Under the pieces are notes generated by a model. It ran no database searches. It was not told the DNA's origin and saw only the letters and a program-made list of their open reading frames with translations. From positions 14,488,001 through 14,552,000 of the forward strand of contig JAWHQI010000019.1 of NCBI GenBank assembly GCA_033032865.1: DNA of 64,000 nucleotides, written 5' to 3'. How positions within the stretch are numbered: the stretch's first letter is position 1; every line of letters starts with the position of its first letter. Source of the stretch: Dactylorhiza incarnata. Its lineage: Eukaryota > Streptophyta > Magnoliopsida > Asparagales > Orchidaceae. Of the stretch, positions 1-11,411 are shown one piece after another. The position numbers were made by a program, and so were the translations under genes.

Positions 1-935
1 TTTCTCGGCCACGGTTCAAGCTCATCTACATGGCATCCGGGTGGCGGTCGGCCAAGCTCCAAATCTCCTCCAAGCTTTGCTCCTTCACAGCTCCATGACC
101 AAAAGAAACAAAAACCCCTAAGGGTGGCAGGAAGAAGATGAAAAGAAGAAGAAGAAGAAGAAGAAGCAGAAGATGAAGAAGATGAAAAGAGACATAGCAA
201 ATTAATGGCTCGACCCTTCTTCTGGCTTAAGAGAGAAGAGAGCAAAGCCTTGGAACTCCAAATATAGGTGTCGGCTTCTTATTGGATATTAATCCCACTG
301 TAGGCTAAAATAATCATAAAGAAAATAAGCACCCAAGCTTTATCTGGCGACGGGAAGAAAGATGCCTAGATTTCGTCGAACGGGAATAGACATTTTTCGT
401 CGAACGAAAGATTTCGTCGATCGACGAATTCAGGATTTTCGCCGATCGAAAGATCTCGTCGACCGCTTACTTAAAATAATTCGTCGACCGAAATATTTAG
501 TATATTTTGGCGACCGCTGAACCCTCCTAATTCGTCGACCGCGGCACGACGATATTTCGTCGACCGCAAAACCTTAGTCGAACGCAGTTCGACGAACTTT
601 CGTCGAACGCTGGCAGCCTTCTTCGATCGCGGCTGCAGCAATGTTTCGTCGAACACGACCTGACGCTATTTCGTCGACCGCTGAAGGAATAACATTTCGT
701 CGGGCGCAACTCTCCTATACTTCGTCGATCGTAGCTATTATAATATATAGTCGAACGGTTCCCGTTTGACTAATTAGTCGAACGCTTCCCGTTCGACGTT
801 CGTGGAACGGGAGCTTCCCGTTCGACGTTCGTCGAACGGAAGCTTGCCGAATGCTAATTGTGCTATCAGCACACCAGATTCATTTCATTGTTTTAAATCT
901 CATCGTAGGGGCCTAATACGAATCGGGATGTTACA
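1..935 (-). mobile_element. Gypsy LTR, cut by window start
   Basis: The stretch ends at 935 in GGGATGTTACA, the same end as both LTRs of element E (54976 and 63334), so it is read as the right end of a minus-strand LTR of a related Gypsy family. Its left end lies outside the window, so a full element and a solo LTR cannot be told apart. The next five bases (CAATG, 936-940) would be the TSD, unverified. It carries a purine-rich GAA tract (about 131-185) and an array of TTCGTCGAACG-like palindromes (about 360-850). Short open frames here read through the palindrome array and are not genes. Confidence 0.7.
360..850. repeat. Palindromic TTCGTCGAA-type array in LTR
   Basis: About twenty degenerate copies of TTCGTCGAACG, TCGTCGATCG or TTCGTCGACCG occur at irregular 20-40 bp spacing. 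Each unit is nearly its own reverse complement around a TCGA core. The same motif class is found in the LTRs of elements B and E. Confidence 0.85.
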
Positions 936-1885
936 CAATGTGTGAGCATGATATAGGCCTTTGCGTTGGCCAGGTTGAGCTTTGTATACCGACCCTATCA
1001 TTATCCTTGCTAGCCCCATTGTGCCTACCCGTCTCTTGATTCAGCTCCACTTTTAGTTCACCAAAGCCCGTAAGCTATTCCTAGTCACACTCCCAATACG
1101 AGTTTGAGTGTTGTATCAATTTTAATTGAGGGTGTTGATGCAGTGAAATTTTTTGTGAAACTGTAGTTTGCGCTTCCTCAGATAATTTGCTGAAAAAAGG
1201 GTTTTGAGAAAAGAAAAAAAAGGGAAATTATAGCAAGAAAAGAAAAGAAAGAAAAATGCTCGGTTAAGAAAAAAGCCAAATTGAAAATCTTTTTAAGAAT
1301 TGTTTTGAGAGTACGTGGTGCACACACCCATATTTTCAGGTTTAAGTCTGGGGGTGTGGTGTACTTGTGTTTTTATTTTTTGGTGCTTGGACAATTTCTT
1401 TGACGCGAGCTCTTTTGGATTAGGTGCGGAAACATTCATGTTTATCATTATAAACCCTACCAATTCCCAAGCCCCATATTTATACTAAAGTCCTATTGAC
1501 TCACGCATTTAATCGAACTAGTGTCGTGGAGAGAGTGTGACCAGGTGAGCTTATGGCCACTGACATTGATGGATTTCAATGGAGGTTGTTCCGAACACCG
1601 GTCTTGAGTAATAGTAGCCTCAGCGACCTGCTTACTTTTATCCTACGCGAGACCGGACGATTCACATTGATTCAACTTTTGAGTAGAGATAGTATATATG
1701 TACGCTCTTAGATTATTACAAAGTGTTTGTATAATTAAAAATTTCTTCTACTGCATTTCTACGCGCACGAGCATGCGACTTTGCATGGTACTCCGCTTCT
1801 ACAATTGTTAAACCAGCTAATCAAATTTTCTGCCCGCATAAGGAATATTTTTCTCAGGACGAGCAAATGGTTAAGTATGGGGGTG
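936..1885 (+). mobile_element. Element D: 3' internal region, Athila-like, non-coding
   Basis: No coding frame is supported. Parts align by eye with 40380-40590 of element G (shared TTGATTCAGCTCCAC and a following GATG-ATTGAA-like stretch), which places this region between pol and the 3' LTR of an Athila/Tat-like Gypsy element. It holds a PPT-like motif TTTAAGTCTGGGGGTG at 1341-1356 and the LTR-adjacent PPT TTAAGTATGGGGGTG at 1871-1885. The left LTR at 1-935 is probably inserted into it. Confidence 0.6.
1871..1885 (+). other. Polypurine tract of element D
   Basis: TTAAGTATGGGGGTG lies directly before the LTR start TGATGAGTCC at 1886, the expected place for plus-strand priming. Confidence 0.75.
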
Positions 1886-2189
1886 TGATGAGTCCCATTT
1901 ATATACGCTTTTATAGACTCATCCGGGCTAGTTTTCACTCTTGTGCACCTCCATTTCGAGCTATTATTGCTTATATTTCTCTTACGCACACTTGCGCGCA
2001 CTTACGTGCTTTGCACTCTATTTAGGCCCGTTTTGGTGTGCGTTTGGGCTCCATGTTGTTGGGGGTAAGCACATGGTGCTCCCCAATCCTTTTTCTAAGA
2101 TTGATCGGTGTTGGAAGTATATTCCCACCTGGATTGCTGTTCTTGCAAGTGGTTGGATCATCCCATTTTGCCCAGAAATCATGATTGTT

Positions 2190-2515
2190 TATATCGCACG
2201 GTCGTGCATTTTCCTTGACGCACGGACGGCTGCGGCCGTGCGCCTTCTTCTGGGTAGCAAAATGGTGATCTGACTTTGTTCGTGCGATTTTACGCACGTG
2301 CAGTTGCCCGTGTGCGAAGGAAACACACGATCGCCTGTTTCGCCTGGTTTTTAGCCAATCTCGGTTTGGTCGTGCATTTTTACGCACGAGCGACTTCGAC
2401 CATGCGTAAGCAAAACACACGGGCACTGCTGCTTCTTCCTCAAGGCATTGCTTTTCATTAAATAACGCACGGGAATTGCACGGTCGTGCGTTCGACCGTG
2501 CGTGACTAAATTTCT
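2190..2515. repeat. Palindromic CACGGTCGTGCG array in D1 LTR
   Basis: Units such as CGCACGGTCGTGCA, GGCTGCGGCCGTGCGCC, TTTTACGCACG and CACGGTCGTGCGTTCG are near-palindromes and recur through the stretch. The inverted copy holds the equivalent array at about 30165-30480. Confidence 0.8.
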
Positions 2516-3300
2516 GCTGTCATAGTATTTAAAGCAGGAAATCCGCTGAGAAGAGGAGGACCCCGCAGGAAAAACTCTAAAGCATGCCATTTCCGCCCAT
2601 TTTCGCCTCTCCACCATCGCCTGACCTAGGAGGAGCTCCGACAACCTTTGTCCTGTAAATCTTCCGCCAAAGCTCTCTCCTTGGCCTCCTCCATCATCTA
2701 CGAAGTCAAGAACGCCATCGACGGAATATTTCTGCTACATTCAAGGGATCTCAAACAAGAGTAGCTGGAGCTAAACCGCGAAGAAGACGGGTCAAGTAGA
2801 GGAAGGTGACAACTCCTCTGTACCCCATATGCAACTGAAGACCGAGCATGGACGAGTCTTGACAACCCTGCGATTCCGGCCGCGAATCTTCAGCATAGTC
2901 TTCGAGCTTCGATGATCTCTTTCCCTTTTATGTGTAGTTTAGGATTTCTTCATGCTATGATGTACTTTCCTACGGATGATGTTCATAACTGTGCTTAAGT
3001 TATTGTGATTTCATTTCGGTGAAATGTGTTGTGGTTTATGAGATTTGAGGAGCGCCCTAGTCCGCCATCCACTCCACCGTTCTGTAGTGCGCCACACTAG
3101 CAATTGCTAGCTGTGTGTTCCACGACGAGGTTCCTACGACCCTCATTCAGCTGGTTACAAAACATCCATCCGCTAGCCTTCTCGTCCACCTGCTCACTAA
3201 AGCACGGCATCGCGGACTGCATTCCATCCCGACAAGCGAAGCGGAGCTCTAGGCCCGCATTTTCTTTCACTGTTGCTAATCTAGGAAAACCAAAATCAAA

Positions 3301-3327
3301 CCCCCCTCCCCCCCCCCCCCCCCCCCC
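3301..3327. repeat. Poly-C tract
   Basis: A 27-base run of C with a single T at 3307, followed by T5, inside the D1 LTR. Confidence 0.95.
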
Positions 3328-3481
3328 TTTTTATTAATTACATAAGAATCTATATAAGTAATTCCCTAACAAGAATTCATACAACCCAACTTGCAGTCCT
3401 CTGAGAATGATATTCAGGGAGTCTCTCCTAATTTTATTACCTGAACGACCGGTGCACTTGCCGTAATCGCATCATGTTTTT

Positions 3482-3499
3482 TGGTGGAGATGCGGGGTA
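3482..3499 (+). other. Primer-binding site, tRNA-Ala type
   Basis: TGGTGGAGATGCGGGGTA matches the complement of the last 18 nt (with CCA) of plant tRNA-Ala as I know it. It starts seven bases after the LTR end. The match stops at 18 nt, the usual length of tRNA copied during plus-strand strong-stop synthesis. The homologous LTR families C and G use a tRNA-Asp site instead. Confidence 0.75.
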
Positions 3500-3530
3500 C
3501 AAAGGAGCTGTCACCTTTCTCTACTTGACC
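3494..3530 (-). mobile_element. Inverted D LTR (D2), inner fragment
   Basis: GGGGTACAAAGGAGC..TTGACC is the reverse complement, with about three mismatches in 37, of 2787-2823 in D1. It continues at 29878 after removal of element B, whose TSD TGACC is at 3526-3530 and 29873-29877. Confidence 0.85.
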
Positions 3531-3734
3531 TGTAACAACCCATTTCCTACTAGACCCCCTAACTTTAGTTAGGGTAGGACATGTGGTGTGAGGGATTTTG
3601 AGCTTGGTGGTGACCTTGGGATGCACTGAGTTGAGTGAACTCACATGTGATCCACTATAGGAGGCAGGTCAACTCAGGTCAAACTAGTTCAATGTGAACT
3701 CACACTTGCAAATTGACTCCACCAATAGAATAGA

Positions 3735-4170
3735 AGAAATTCATCGAACTGAGAAGGGAGTTCGTCGAACTGAAACACGTTGTTCGTCGAACCCAGGAAG
3801 GCGTTCGTCGAACGTAGATAGGTCGAGCTGAGAACGTTGAGTTAGTCAAACTGAAACACGCCATTCGTCGAACCCAGGAAGGAGTTCGTCGAGCGCAGAC
3901 TGGCGAGCTGAGAAGGGAGTTTGTCGAACTAAAACATGCCGTTCGTCGAACCCAGGAAGGAGTTCATCGAACGCAGACTGGTCGAGCTGAGAACGTTGAG
4001 TTAGTCGAACAGAAACACGCCGTTCGTCGAACCCAGGAAGGAGTTCGTTGAACACAGACTGGTAAAGCTGAGAAGGGAGTTCGGTGAACTGAAACACGTC
4101 GTTCGTCAAACCTAGGAAGGCGTTCGTCGAACGCAGACTGGAGTTCGTAGAGGGAGTTCGTCGAACCTAA
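3735..4170. repeat. Tandem array with TTCGTCGAAC palindromes in B left LTR
   Basis: Units of about 60-65 bp alternate GAGTTCGTCGAACTGAAACACG, CGTTCGTCGAACCCAGGAAGG and AGTTCGTCGAACGCAGACTGG-like segments. TTCGTCGAA is palindromic. The right LTR copy is at about 25040-25480. Confidence 0.9.
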
Positions 4171-5394
4171 TGACCAGCCTTGCCCCCTATTCCCCCCTTT
4201 TCCATTAAGGACAAGGAAGAAAATGGGGAGGGCTTGCCATGTGGCCCTCCTCTCCTTTTCCCAAGGCATTCCCTGAGCCCCACATCAACTCCCAGCCGAA
4301 TTCTTGCTGAAACAGTGCCATGTGGTGGCTGGGAGGAGCATCGAGGGAGAGGCCGAAAGCCACCCAGTCCAAACTCCTATATCCATCCCTCCTCACTTCA
4401 TTTAAAGCTTTCCATCAGCTTCAGAGAGGTCCAAGTAGACGAGCCAGTGTATTGGAGCAGAGGAAAGGGTGACAGATCGAGGAATTGAGTAGGATCGCCG
4501 GAGCTAGCCGCCACCATGCCGCACCACTACAACACTCACCGTCAGCCCTACTTCAGGTACGGTTTTCCCCCCTCTCCCTCTGTGCTAGTATCTAGGTCCA
4601 TTTAGGAGAGAAATCGGGCTCAATTGAGCCTGATCCCATGTGAGCTTGAGGGAGAAATTCTGAGTTTTCTCTTCCGCTCGGGATCGCGGGAGGAGTCGCC
4701 TCTGGTGGCCGTGTCGCCGCCTAGCGTTAACCACCACCTCAACGGAGGTGGTGGAGGCGGTGGCCGGCGGTGGTGGGCCATGGATGGCCGGGAAATAGAG
4801 TTTGAAGATGGTCCAGGTCGGGCAGATCACAGCTGTTGGCTAGAGGTGGAAGATGAAGGAGAGCCATCGGATTTGGGTTGATCTGCTATATGCAGACCAC
4901 ATTAATTCAACTAAATGATTTTGTCACACATTCATATGAATATGCATGCTGGAATTTGAGGCCCTTAGAAGATTTTTTAGGAAAGGTTGCCTGAGATAAC
5001 TATTGTAGGCCTTGATGTCTACTTTCATTTGAAAGTTAAATCAGACCATTTGGATCACTGAAGGACGCACAACACTCACTTTAGTGAGGCTGGTCAAAAT
5101 AGAAATCAGAAATTAGTTTGTACATATATTCTAAAATATAGATCTGATGGACTTGAAATTTTGGCCAGGCATGCATGAGCCCTGCAACTAACTTTCACCC
5201 AAAAATCAAATTTTTAGGAAATCATTTTCCTAAGGTTTTATTCTAAATATGTAAATTCAAATAAATGACATATATGGATGAATATAGCTCCAACTGAACC
5301 CAAATTTGGGTTTCACCCTTATCTAGCCAGTTGTAGGTTGTGGTTAAAATTTGAGACCCAATGGATCTCTGTAGGTAAGGTAAATTTCCATTGC

Positions 5395-5399
5395 ATGTT
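5395..5399. repeat. Target-site duplication of element A (left)
   Basis: ATGTT at 5395-5399 pairs with ATGTC at 12428-12432. The uninterrupted right LTR of B reads ATGTC here, so the left copy has changed by one base. Confidence 0.85.
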
Positions 5400-6415
5400 T
5401 GATGTAGGGATGTCCATGAGATGGAGATCGCTACGAAAATAACGCTCTCTACGCCCTTCACGTTTAGATCTACCGCACCTACACAAGCATCCATCGTCGC
5501 AATACGTTCGCATCTAACGCACCACATACATCACAAAGGAGGAATGATCGACTCTAAAATAACGATCAGAAAGGAGTCGTATTATTCCCAAAAGTTAACG
5601 CAAAGGTTGCCAATCCTTTTGGAGAGCAAAAACCAAGGCTAGAGGCCAAGATCCGCTCAAGCAAATTGGACCTACCCGATCCGGAAATAAAGAGTTCGAT
5701 AACAATGAAATCGATTTCAGAAAGTTGCAACGGAGTATTTTAAAATTGCAGATAAAACGGATGCTCAACCTCCACAAATCTAAAGCAAGAAATCACAAAG
5801 AAAAGGAGATGTTACCCAACCCGGATCTACAATCGCATAAGATATGTGGGAGAATCACTCTCTCCACGGATCCACCGGCGTCACACCGAATGGGGCTGCA
5901 ACCTTCTTCCTTGGAGCCGCAACGAAGGAATCCACACCGGAGTCACACCGAAGAGGGGTGGAGGAAGCAATCGTTGGAGTCACTCCAACCAAGGGGGCGG
6001 CGGCAAGGAGGGGCTCCTCTTTGGCCAAAATTTTCAAGGGGGAGATCAGGGTTTAATTCTTTCTTGTCATAATCCTCAAAACAAGCCTCCTTAAATAGGA
6101 GTTACAAACAACTCATAACCGTTCAAGATGGAGATGTAATCTCTGCCATCCGAGCGGTTAAATACACACCAAATATTGTTTAAGTGCAGTAAATAAAATA
6201 GATAAATGCTTATACGAATATAAAATTATTACCCAACATGGAATAACAAAGCATAATAATTAAATAAAATAGGCCTTCAAGTGGTCTTAGCACGCCGCAG
6301 GCGGAGGTTGTAACGCCGTCTTCCGTTAGCGTCAACATGGCACCGAAAATCTTTATGTCGTTGCGCTTCGGCGACCGGATCATCATCAAGTAGTGGTGGA
6401 GGGGTCGCGACATCA
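5400..6415 (-). repeat. Element A 3' LTR
   Basis: This 1016-bp repeat pairs with 11412-12427 and differs by a few percent. It contains the end of the pol frame (stop at 6277) and three GG(A/C)GTCAC(A/T)CC-like near-palindromes, the clearest being GTTGGAGTCACTCCAAC at 5973-5989. Confidence 0.92.
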
Positions 6416-7164
6416 ATCCTCCCCTGCTCAAAATCACGTATCTCCGATGCGTGGTCCGAGAGATAACGGTGGAGAAGGTCGGCATCCAAGCGTCGAAGCT
6501 CTGTCTCGAGTACCCATGAGTCATCCGAAGGGGGGCAGTCACGCCAACGGATGAGGAAGCAGTAGGTATCACCATCAGTAGTCACAAGTGGCTCACCAAC
6601 AAGTATCGTATCTGGAGTGAGAAATGTCTTGGGAAACCTGGGAAACATGTCAGCAGTAGGAATAAAAGAATGCAACTCACCATCCGATGATATACCTGTG
6701 GGGACCGAAAGAGAGAGATCGTCCGAACTACCACTCCCCAACCCATTAGAAATTTTAGTGGAGGGAGAAGACGACAAAGAAGACAACTCATGTGGAGGCG
6801 AAACAAACAACGTCAAATCCGAAACATTAAAAATGGGGGAGATACCCCAATCCGCAGGCAAATCCAAAACGAAAGCATTGTCACCTAGTTTCTTTATAAT
6901 CCGAAAAGGGCCGGCGCGCTTTGGTGCTAACTTTTTAACGGTGCCAGATGGCAGTCGCTCGGGAACTAATCGGACTAAAACCAGATCGCCGACTTTAAAG
7001 TGTGACACTCTCCTATGTAGATTAGCGTGCGCTTGATAGGACTCGTATTGAGAATTCAAGGTAGCCCGTATACGTGCATGTAGATCATGAATGTGTTGGG
7101 CGAAGGATTGTGCAAATTGACTTATTTTATATGTTGGTGGTAACGGAACCAAGTCAAGAGGCAC
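6277..7164 (-). pseudogene. Element A pol: integrase C-terminus and chromodomain
   Basis: An open frame of 295 aa is the tail of the polyprotein. Residues about 1-120 match the integrase C-terminal region of chromoviruses (FKVGDLVLVR, GPFRIIKKLG, GISPIFNVSDL). A chromodomain-like segment follows at about 187-240 (LIRWRDCPPSDDSWV). The frame runs over the PPT (6416-6427) and ends 139 bp inside the 3' LTR, so about 46 C-terminal residues are encoded by LTR sequence. It lies just beyond the integrase frame at 7198-7875 and was once continuous with it. The chromodomain is expected to steer integration to particular chromatin. Confidence 0.88.
6416..6427 (-). other. Polypurine tract of element A
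   Basis: Reading on the minus strand, GAGCAGGGGAGGAT abuts the 3' LTR start TGATG. It lies inside the pol frame. Confidence 0.8.
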
Positions 7165-7197
7165 CGGAGCCTTATACCCGTGAACAATCTCATTAGG

Positions 7198-7875
7198 TCA
7201 CATACTCGTGGACCTATTCTTAGAGTTATTGTACGCCAATTGGGCATGGGGCAGCAGTAGATCCCACGTTCCTTTGTGATCACTCACAAGACACCGAAGG
7301 AGGTTCCCCAAACTCCGATTGACCACCTCCGTTTGCCCATCGGTTTGCGAGTGATAAGCAGCGGAGAATAGTAACATCGTTCCCATTAACATCCATAAAG
7401 TCTTCCAAAAGTAGCTAGTGAATTTTACATCCCTATCCGAGACAATTGTCTTCGGCACTCCGCGATGGCTAACGACCTCTTTAAAATATAATTTTGCTAC
7501 GTGAGATGCATCGTTGGTCCTAGTGCACGGAATAAAATATGCCATTTTTGAGAACCTATCCACAACTACGAGAATAGAATCGAGACGGCGTAAAGTGGTG
7601 GGTAGGCCTAAAACAAAGTCCATGCTCACGTCTTCCCATGGTGTGGAAGGGATAGGCAAGGGTGTATATAATCCTACGTTGGTTTTTGTGCCCTTAGATA
7701 CCTGACAGGTACGACAACTACTCACTACCCTTCCCACCATCGCCTTAAGTTTAGGCCAATAAAACTTCTCCTCAACTAACGTAACGGTCTTATCTCTACC
7801 GAAATTTCCACTCAACCCTCCGCTATGCAGCTCCGAGATGATATGAAGACGCAAAGATGACTGCGGGATGCACAA
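7198..7875 (-). pseudogene. Element A pol: integrase core
   Basis: The 225-aa frame carries the zinc-binding N-terminal region and the DDE catalytic core. Visible are CRTCQ (the CxxC of the HHCC finger), MDFVLGLP with the first Asp, IVSDRDVKF with the second Asp and YHSQTDGQTE with the Glu. Where the second finger His of related elements usually stands (GLSGHFG) this copy has Asn (GLSGNFG), which should weaken zinc binding. The frame is cut off on both sides by stops. Confidence 0.9.
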
Positions 7876-7987
7876 CTTCTCATGCCTAAATAGATAGCCA
7901 TCCTTAATAACGAATGCAGATATAATCGTCTAGGTACTATCCTGGGCAGATAAATATGAATCCTGGAAATCTGGGCAAGTAGCGTAC

Positions 7988-8308
7988 TCATCCTCGCCCA
8001 AATCCTAGAACATTAGCCTCCATGGTAGTAAGCAAAATTGTAAGGTGACTAAGAGCGTCCGCGACTCGGTTATCAGCTCCCATAAGATGCTTAAGATTAA
8101 ACGTGTAACCTTGTAGGAAAGATACCCACTTAGCGTGACGCGGGCTGATTTTATTCTGGCCATTGATGAACCGCAATGCCTCGTGATCGGAGAGGATCAC
8201 AAACTCCTTGGAGAGGAGATAGTGCCTCCAATGGTGCAAACATCGAACTACCGCATAAAACTCTCTATCGTAGTTCAAATAATTTAACTTAGCGCCAGAT
8301 AACTTCAC
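7988..8308 (-). pseudogene. Element A pol: RNase H fragment
   Basis: A 106-aa frame holds the RNase H tail: NYDREFYAVV, a LLSKEFVILSDHEALRF stretch with the conserved DHEAL, and VADALS near the end. It overlaps 8289-9884 in another frame, so a frameshift near 8290-8308 separates RT from RNase H. Confidence 0.88.
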
Positions 8309-9884
8309 TAAAATAACTCACGGGGTGCCATTCTTGACTCAAAACACCTCCTAATCCTACTCCAGAAGCATCACAAGTAAGCTCAAAGACTTTGGTGAAG
8401 TCAGGTAGACGTAAGACAGGTGCCTCAGTCATAAGATTCTTAATCCGTTGGAAAGCATAGGTGGCGGACTTCGTCCAGGTGAACTCGCCCTTCTTCATGC
8501 AATCAGTAATGGGGGCCATGATGCTACTGAAGTCCCGTATATAATGGCGGTAAAATGTAGCTAACCCGTGGAAGCTACGCACCTCTCGTAAAGTGGTCGG
8601 ATCGGGCCAGTCCTTAATGACTTGGACCTTGCTAGGATCAACTCTAATGCCCTCTGATCCGACTATGTAGCCTAAGAACTCTACTTCAGGGACATAAAAA
8701 GTGCACTTCTTAAGATTAAGAAATAATGTTTCCTTCCGCAGGGTGGAAAGAATCGCTCTCATGTGGGAGGTGTGCTCGGTAGTGGTGGTGCTATAAATCA
8801 ATATGTCGTCAAAGTAGACTACCACAAACCTACCCATGAACGGCCGAAAGACGTGGGTCATCATCCGCGAAAAGGTACTGGGGGCATTGGACAACCCAAA
8901 GGGCATCACAAGCCACTCGTACAACCCATCCTTATACTTAAATGCAGTCTTCCATTCGTCTCCCTCACGGATCCTAATCTGGTGATAGCCACTCTGTAAG
9001 TCTAACTTCGAAAATATAGTGGCGCCAGATAAGACATCTAAGAGGTCATCTAATCGTGGAATAGGAAACCTATACTTGATGGTAATCTTGTTGATAGCAC
9101 GGCTATCAACACACATCCGCCAAGTACCATCTTTCTTGGGGGCAAGCAAGGCGGGCACCGCACATGGACTCATGCTAGTCCTAATGAACCCCTTCTTCAA
9201 CAGGTCCTCAATTTGGGCCTGTAACTCCTTGTGGGCAGCAGGATGGAGTCGGTAATGGGGCTGGTTGGGCAAAGAGGAGCCCGGGACCAGATCTATCGCG
9301 TGCTGAATATCCTTAAGCGGGGGTAACGACGACGACAACTCCTCCGAGTGCACATCCCTATACTCTTCCAACAGTACCCGTAACTCTCTGGGCAGATCAT
9401 CCAAAACACTAGAATTGGGCTTCGCACTCATAAGTACTAGTGCATACATCACTCCATCAAGAAATGGATCCTTCACAAACTCTTTCCTACCAACTAGGCT
9501 CAACGTCTTCCTCTCTACTGGGATAGTGGTGTCCTTAGCCAAAGCTACTAGCTCCTTCGGGACGGTCGGCCTCAAGGTAATGGTTTTGCCATTGAATTTA
9601 AATTCATAAGTGTTGGCTCTACCAAAATGCGTCACATCGCGATCATAGAGCCAAGGGCGGCCTAATAACACGTGACAAGCGTCCATCGGCAGGACATCAC
9701 ACCAAACCTCATCAGTATAGGATTTGAATGAGAGGGGAACCAGGCACCGCTTGGTGACCGGGACGGTGATCTTGCTGATCCAAGCTACCTGATATGGGGT
9801 CGGGTGTGGTTCCGTGGTCAAGTTCATTCGTGTGACGGCGCTCTCAGAAATCACATTCACACAACTACCACTATCAATAATCAA
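8289..9884 (-). pseudogene. Element A pol: protease and reverse transcriptase
   Basis: The 531-aa frame starts inside the protease (DSG at residues 4-6, LLGRPW near 73-78) and contains the whole RT palm: [16 protein letters not shown] (about 258-265), [14 protein letters not shown] (about 291-304), the catalytic box YFDD at 357-360 (Phe replaces the usual Val), LGYIVGSEG, then the connection and start of RNase H ([14 protein letters not shown]). It is separated from gag by a one-base frameshift near 9905-9925 in a T run and from RNase H by another frameshift. Confidence 0.92.
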
Positions 9885-11136
9885 CTTGCAAAGTTTCTCA
9901 CCACTCTTATCAGGGAAAATATACTCGTCCTCTTACAATCATCTAACGGACGAGGAGTGGTCAAGATACAATGCATCACCATAAGGTGTTGATCGTCCTC
10001 TAAATCACTTGGGACCCCATCTGGGTCACTCTCCTCTTCAGCCTCATATACGTAATCAGCGTAGTCAGTAGTCGAATCTAACAGGGCTATGGCCTTAGTC
10101 TTTGTTGGGCATTCGAAGGCATAGTGACCTTGAATGCCGCAAGAATAACAAGTAGTATTGGCCTTGCTAACCTTCCCTATGGGGACACGCTCACTCACGC
10201 GATTCCTACTATTTCTGGCAGTGATCACGACAGATTTTGACTCGGAAGACCTAAACTTTCCCTTGTCCGAATATGTGGAGGAAGACGCTCCAACAGTGGA
10301 CTTGTTCTTCGTGTGGGAATAACGGGAGTGGGCCTTCGAGGCTAGATGCTTTTCAATGCCGAGGGCGGCATTGAAAGTCGTGTTCAGGTTAGTGTGACCA
10401 TAGCGAAGGAGCTTCCGTTGAATATCGGGGTGAAGCCCCTTACGAAATCTAGATAGGGTAACCTCAGGAACTTCCCTAAGATCACAACGCACCATACGGT
10501 CCTTCAGATCTCCCATATACTCAGCTACCGAGTTTGAGCCCTGCCGCAGGGTGGACAGCTCATCGAACATCTGTGTTCGGTGGTACGCAGGGACGTACTG
10601 ATCGGTTAGCAAATTCTTCATCATCGGCCAACCTATAGGTGGGACTCCCTGCCCGGCTCCTAATCTCCGCTCCTCATTCAGCCAAAAGGTTTTCTCACGA
10701 CCCGTTAACTTCATCCTGGCAACTTGGACCTTCTGGGGGTCCGTAAGGTTGTGCCATTTGTATAGCACTCTATGTCTACAATCTAGGTAAGGAAGATCTG
10801 GGGATCTCCCAAGCCATCGTACGTGAGGGCGTTAATCTTAATGGCCCTAGTAATGTCGAAGCCATGCTCGGGGCGCGGTTCTCGAGGGGGCACTCGAGGA
10901 GAATCCCCATCGGAATCCGAATCATGGGCATGTTGGCGCCGGTTGGGCTACCCCGCATTAATGGGTGGTGGTGGCGGCCCTCCTTGATTCAGAAGGATTT
11001 GCGCTAACAAAGTCCTAAGTTCGGTCATCTCGTTACGTAACCCCTCTATAGCCTCAGTGTTATGATCCCCGTGCTCATTCGCTGCCATCCTAGACGATGA
11101 AGGTGTGTTATACTCCTTTCCTAGCCTAGTGCGCAA
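9881..11136 (-). pseudogene. Element A gag
   Basis: The capsid-like part (MKNLLTDQYVP, LRQGSNSVAEYM, GLHPDIQRKLL) lies at about 10330-10700 and a single CCHC zinc knuckle (CYSCGIQGHYAFEC) at about 10115-10160. The N-terminal frame at 10948-11136 is in phase with the following stretch but is closed by a TAG near 10950, a second TAG lies near 10775, and a frameshift near 10765 leads into the main frame. Gag would normally assemble the cytoplasmic particle and package RNA. Confidence 0.88.
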
Positions 11137-11393
11137 ACAGGGTTGGACAAAATTATGATTAGTGAATTTGAGTAGTGGAGATCAAAAAGAAATATTTTGG
11201 CAGAAAAATATTTTCGGGATGTGATTAATAGTGAGAACTTCCAGAATATTTTATTTTTGAATTTTGACGAAAAATAAAGATTTTAGCCTGTAATTTGCAG
11301 CACACAGAAAAAAAAATTTGATTTGATTTTTTTTTATTAGTTTGCGCCACGGAAATGAATATCAAGGTTGTATCAATTAAAAAATTGACACGA

Positions 11394-11408
11394 CCTGCTT
11401 TGATACCA
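11394..11408 (-). other. Primer-binding site of element A (tRNA-iMet type)
   Basis: On the minus strand TGGTATCAAAGCAGG begins three bases after the 5' LTR end. It matches the start of the initiator tRNA-Met complement with two or three differences. Confidence 0.85.
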
Positions 11409-11411
11409 AAT

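Larger units (their letters stand above)
1886..3474 (+). mobile_element. Element D LTR (D1)
   Basis: The LTR runs from TGATGAGTCC, immediately after the PPT, to CGCATCA at 3474, followed seven bases later by a primer-binding site. It shares blocks with the reverse complement of the C LTRs and of the solo LTR at 46273: a GAAGAAGACGGG..GTGACA..CCTC block (about 2780-2820), TTGACAACCC..GATTCC (about 2860) and the terminal ACGACCGGTGCAC block. It holds a CGCACGGTCGTGCG palindrome array (about 2190-2515) and a long C run (3301-3327). Both a PPT before and a PBS after it are present, so it behaves as a 3' LTR whose cDNA carried a copied primer site. Confidence 0.8.

Noticed and set aside
471..709. 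Two overlapping minus-strand frames rich in Ser/Thr/Arg
   Set aside because: They read through the TTCGTCGAA palindrome array, which is open in several frames on both strands; no codon bias or domain.
360..850. CRISPR-like array of regularly repeated palindromes
   Set aside because: Repeats are degenerate and spacing irregular, spacers are themselves repeat-derived, the setting is a plant LTR, and no cas gene exists.
1941..2461. Cys/Phe-rich frames on both strands, also mirrored at 30247-30726
   Set aside because: Both places are arms of the same LTR; the frames come from the CACGGTCGTGCG repeats and are not kept with coding-like substitutions.
5725..6094. Plus-strand frames repeated at 11758-12084
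   Set aside because: They lie in the two LTR copies of element A, antisense to its pol end; no domain and no conserved start context.
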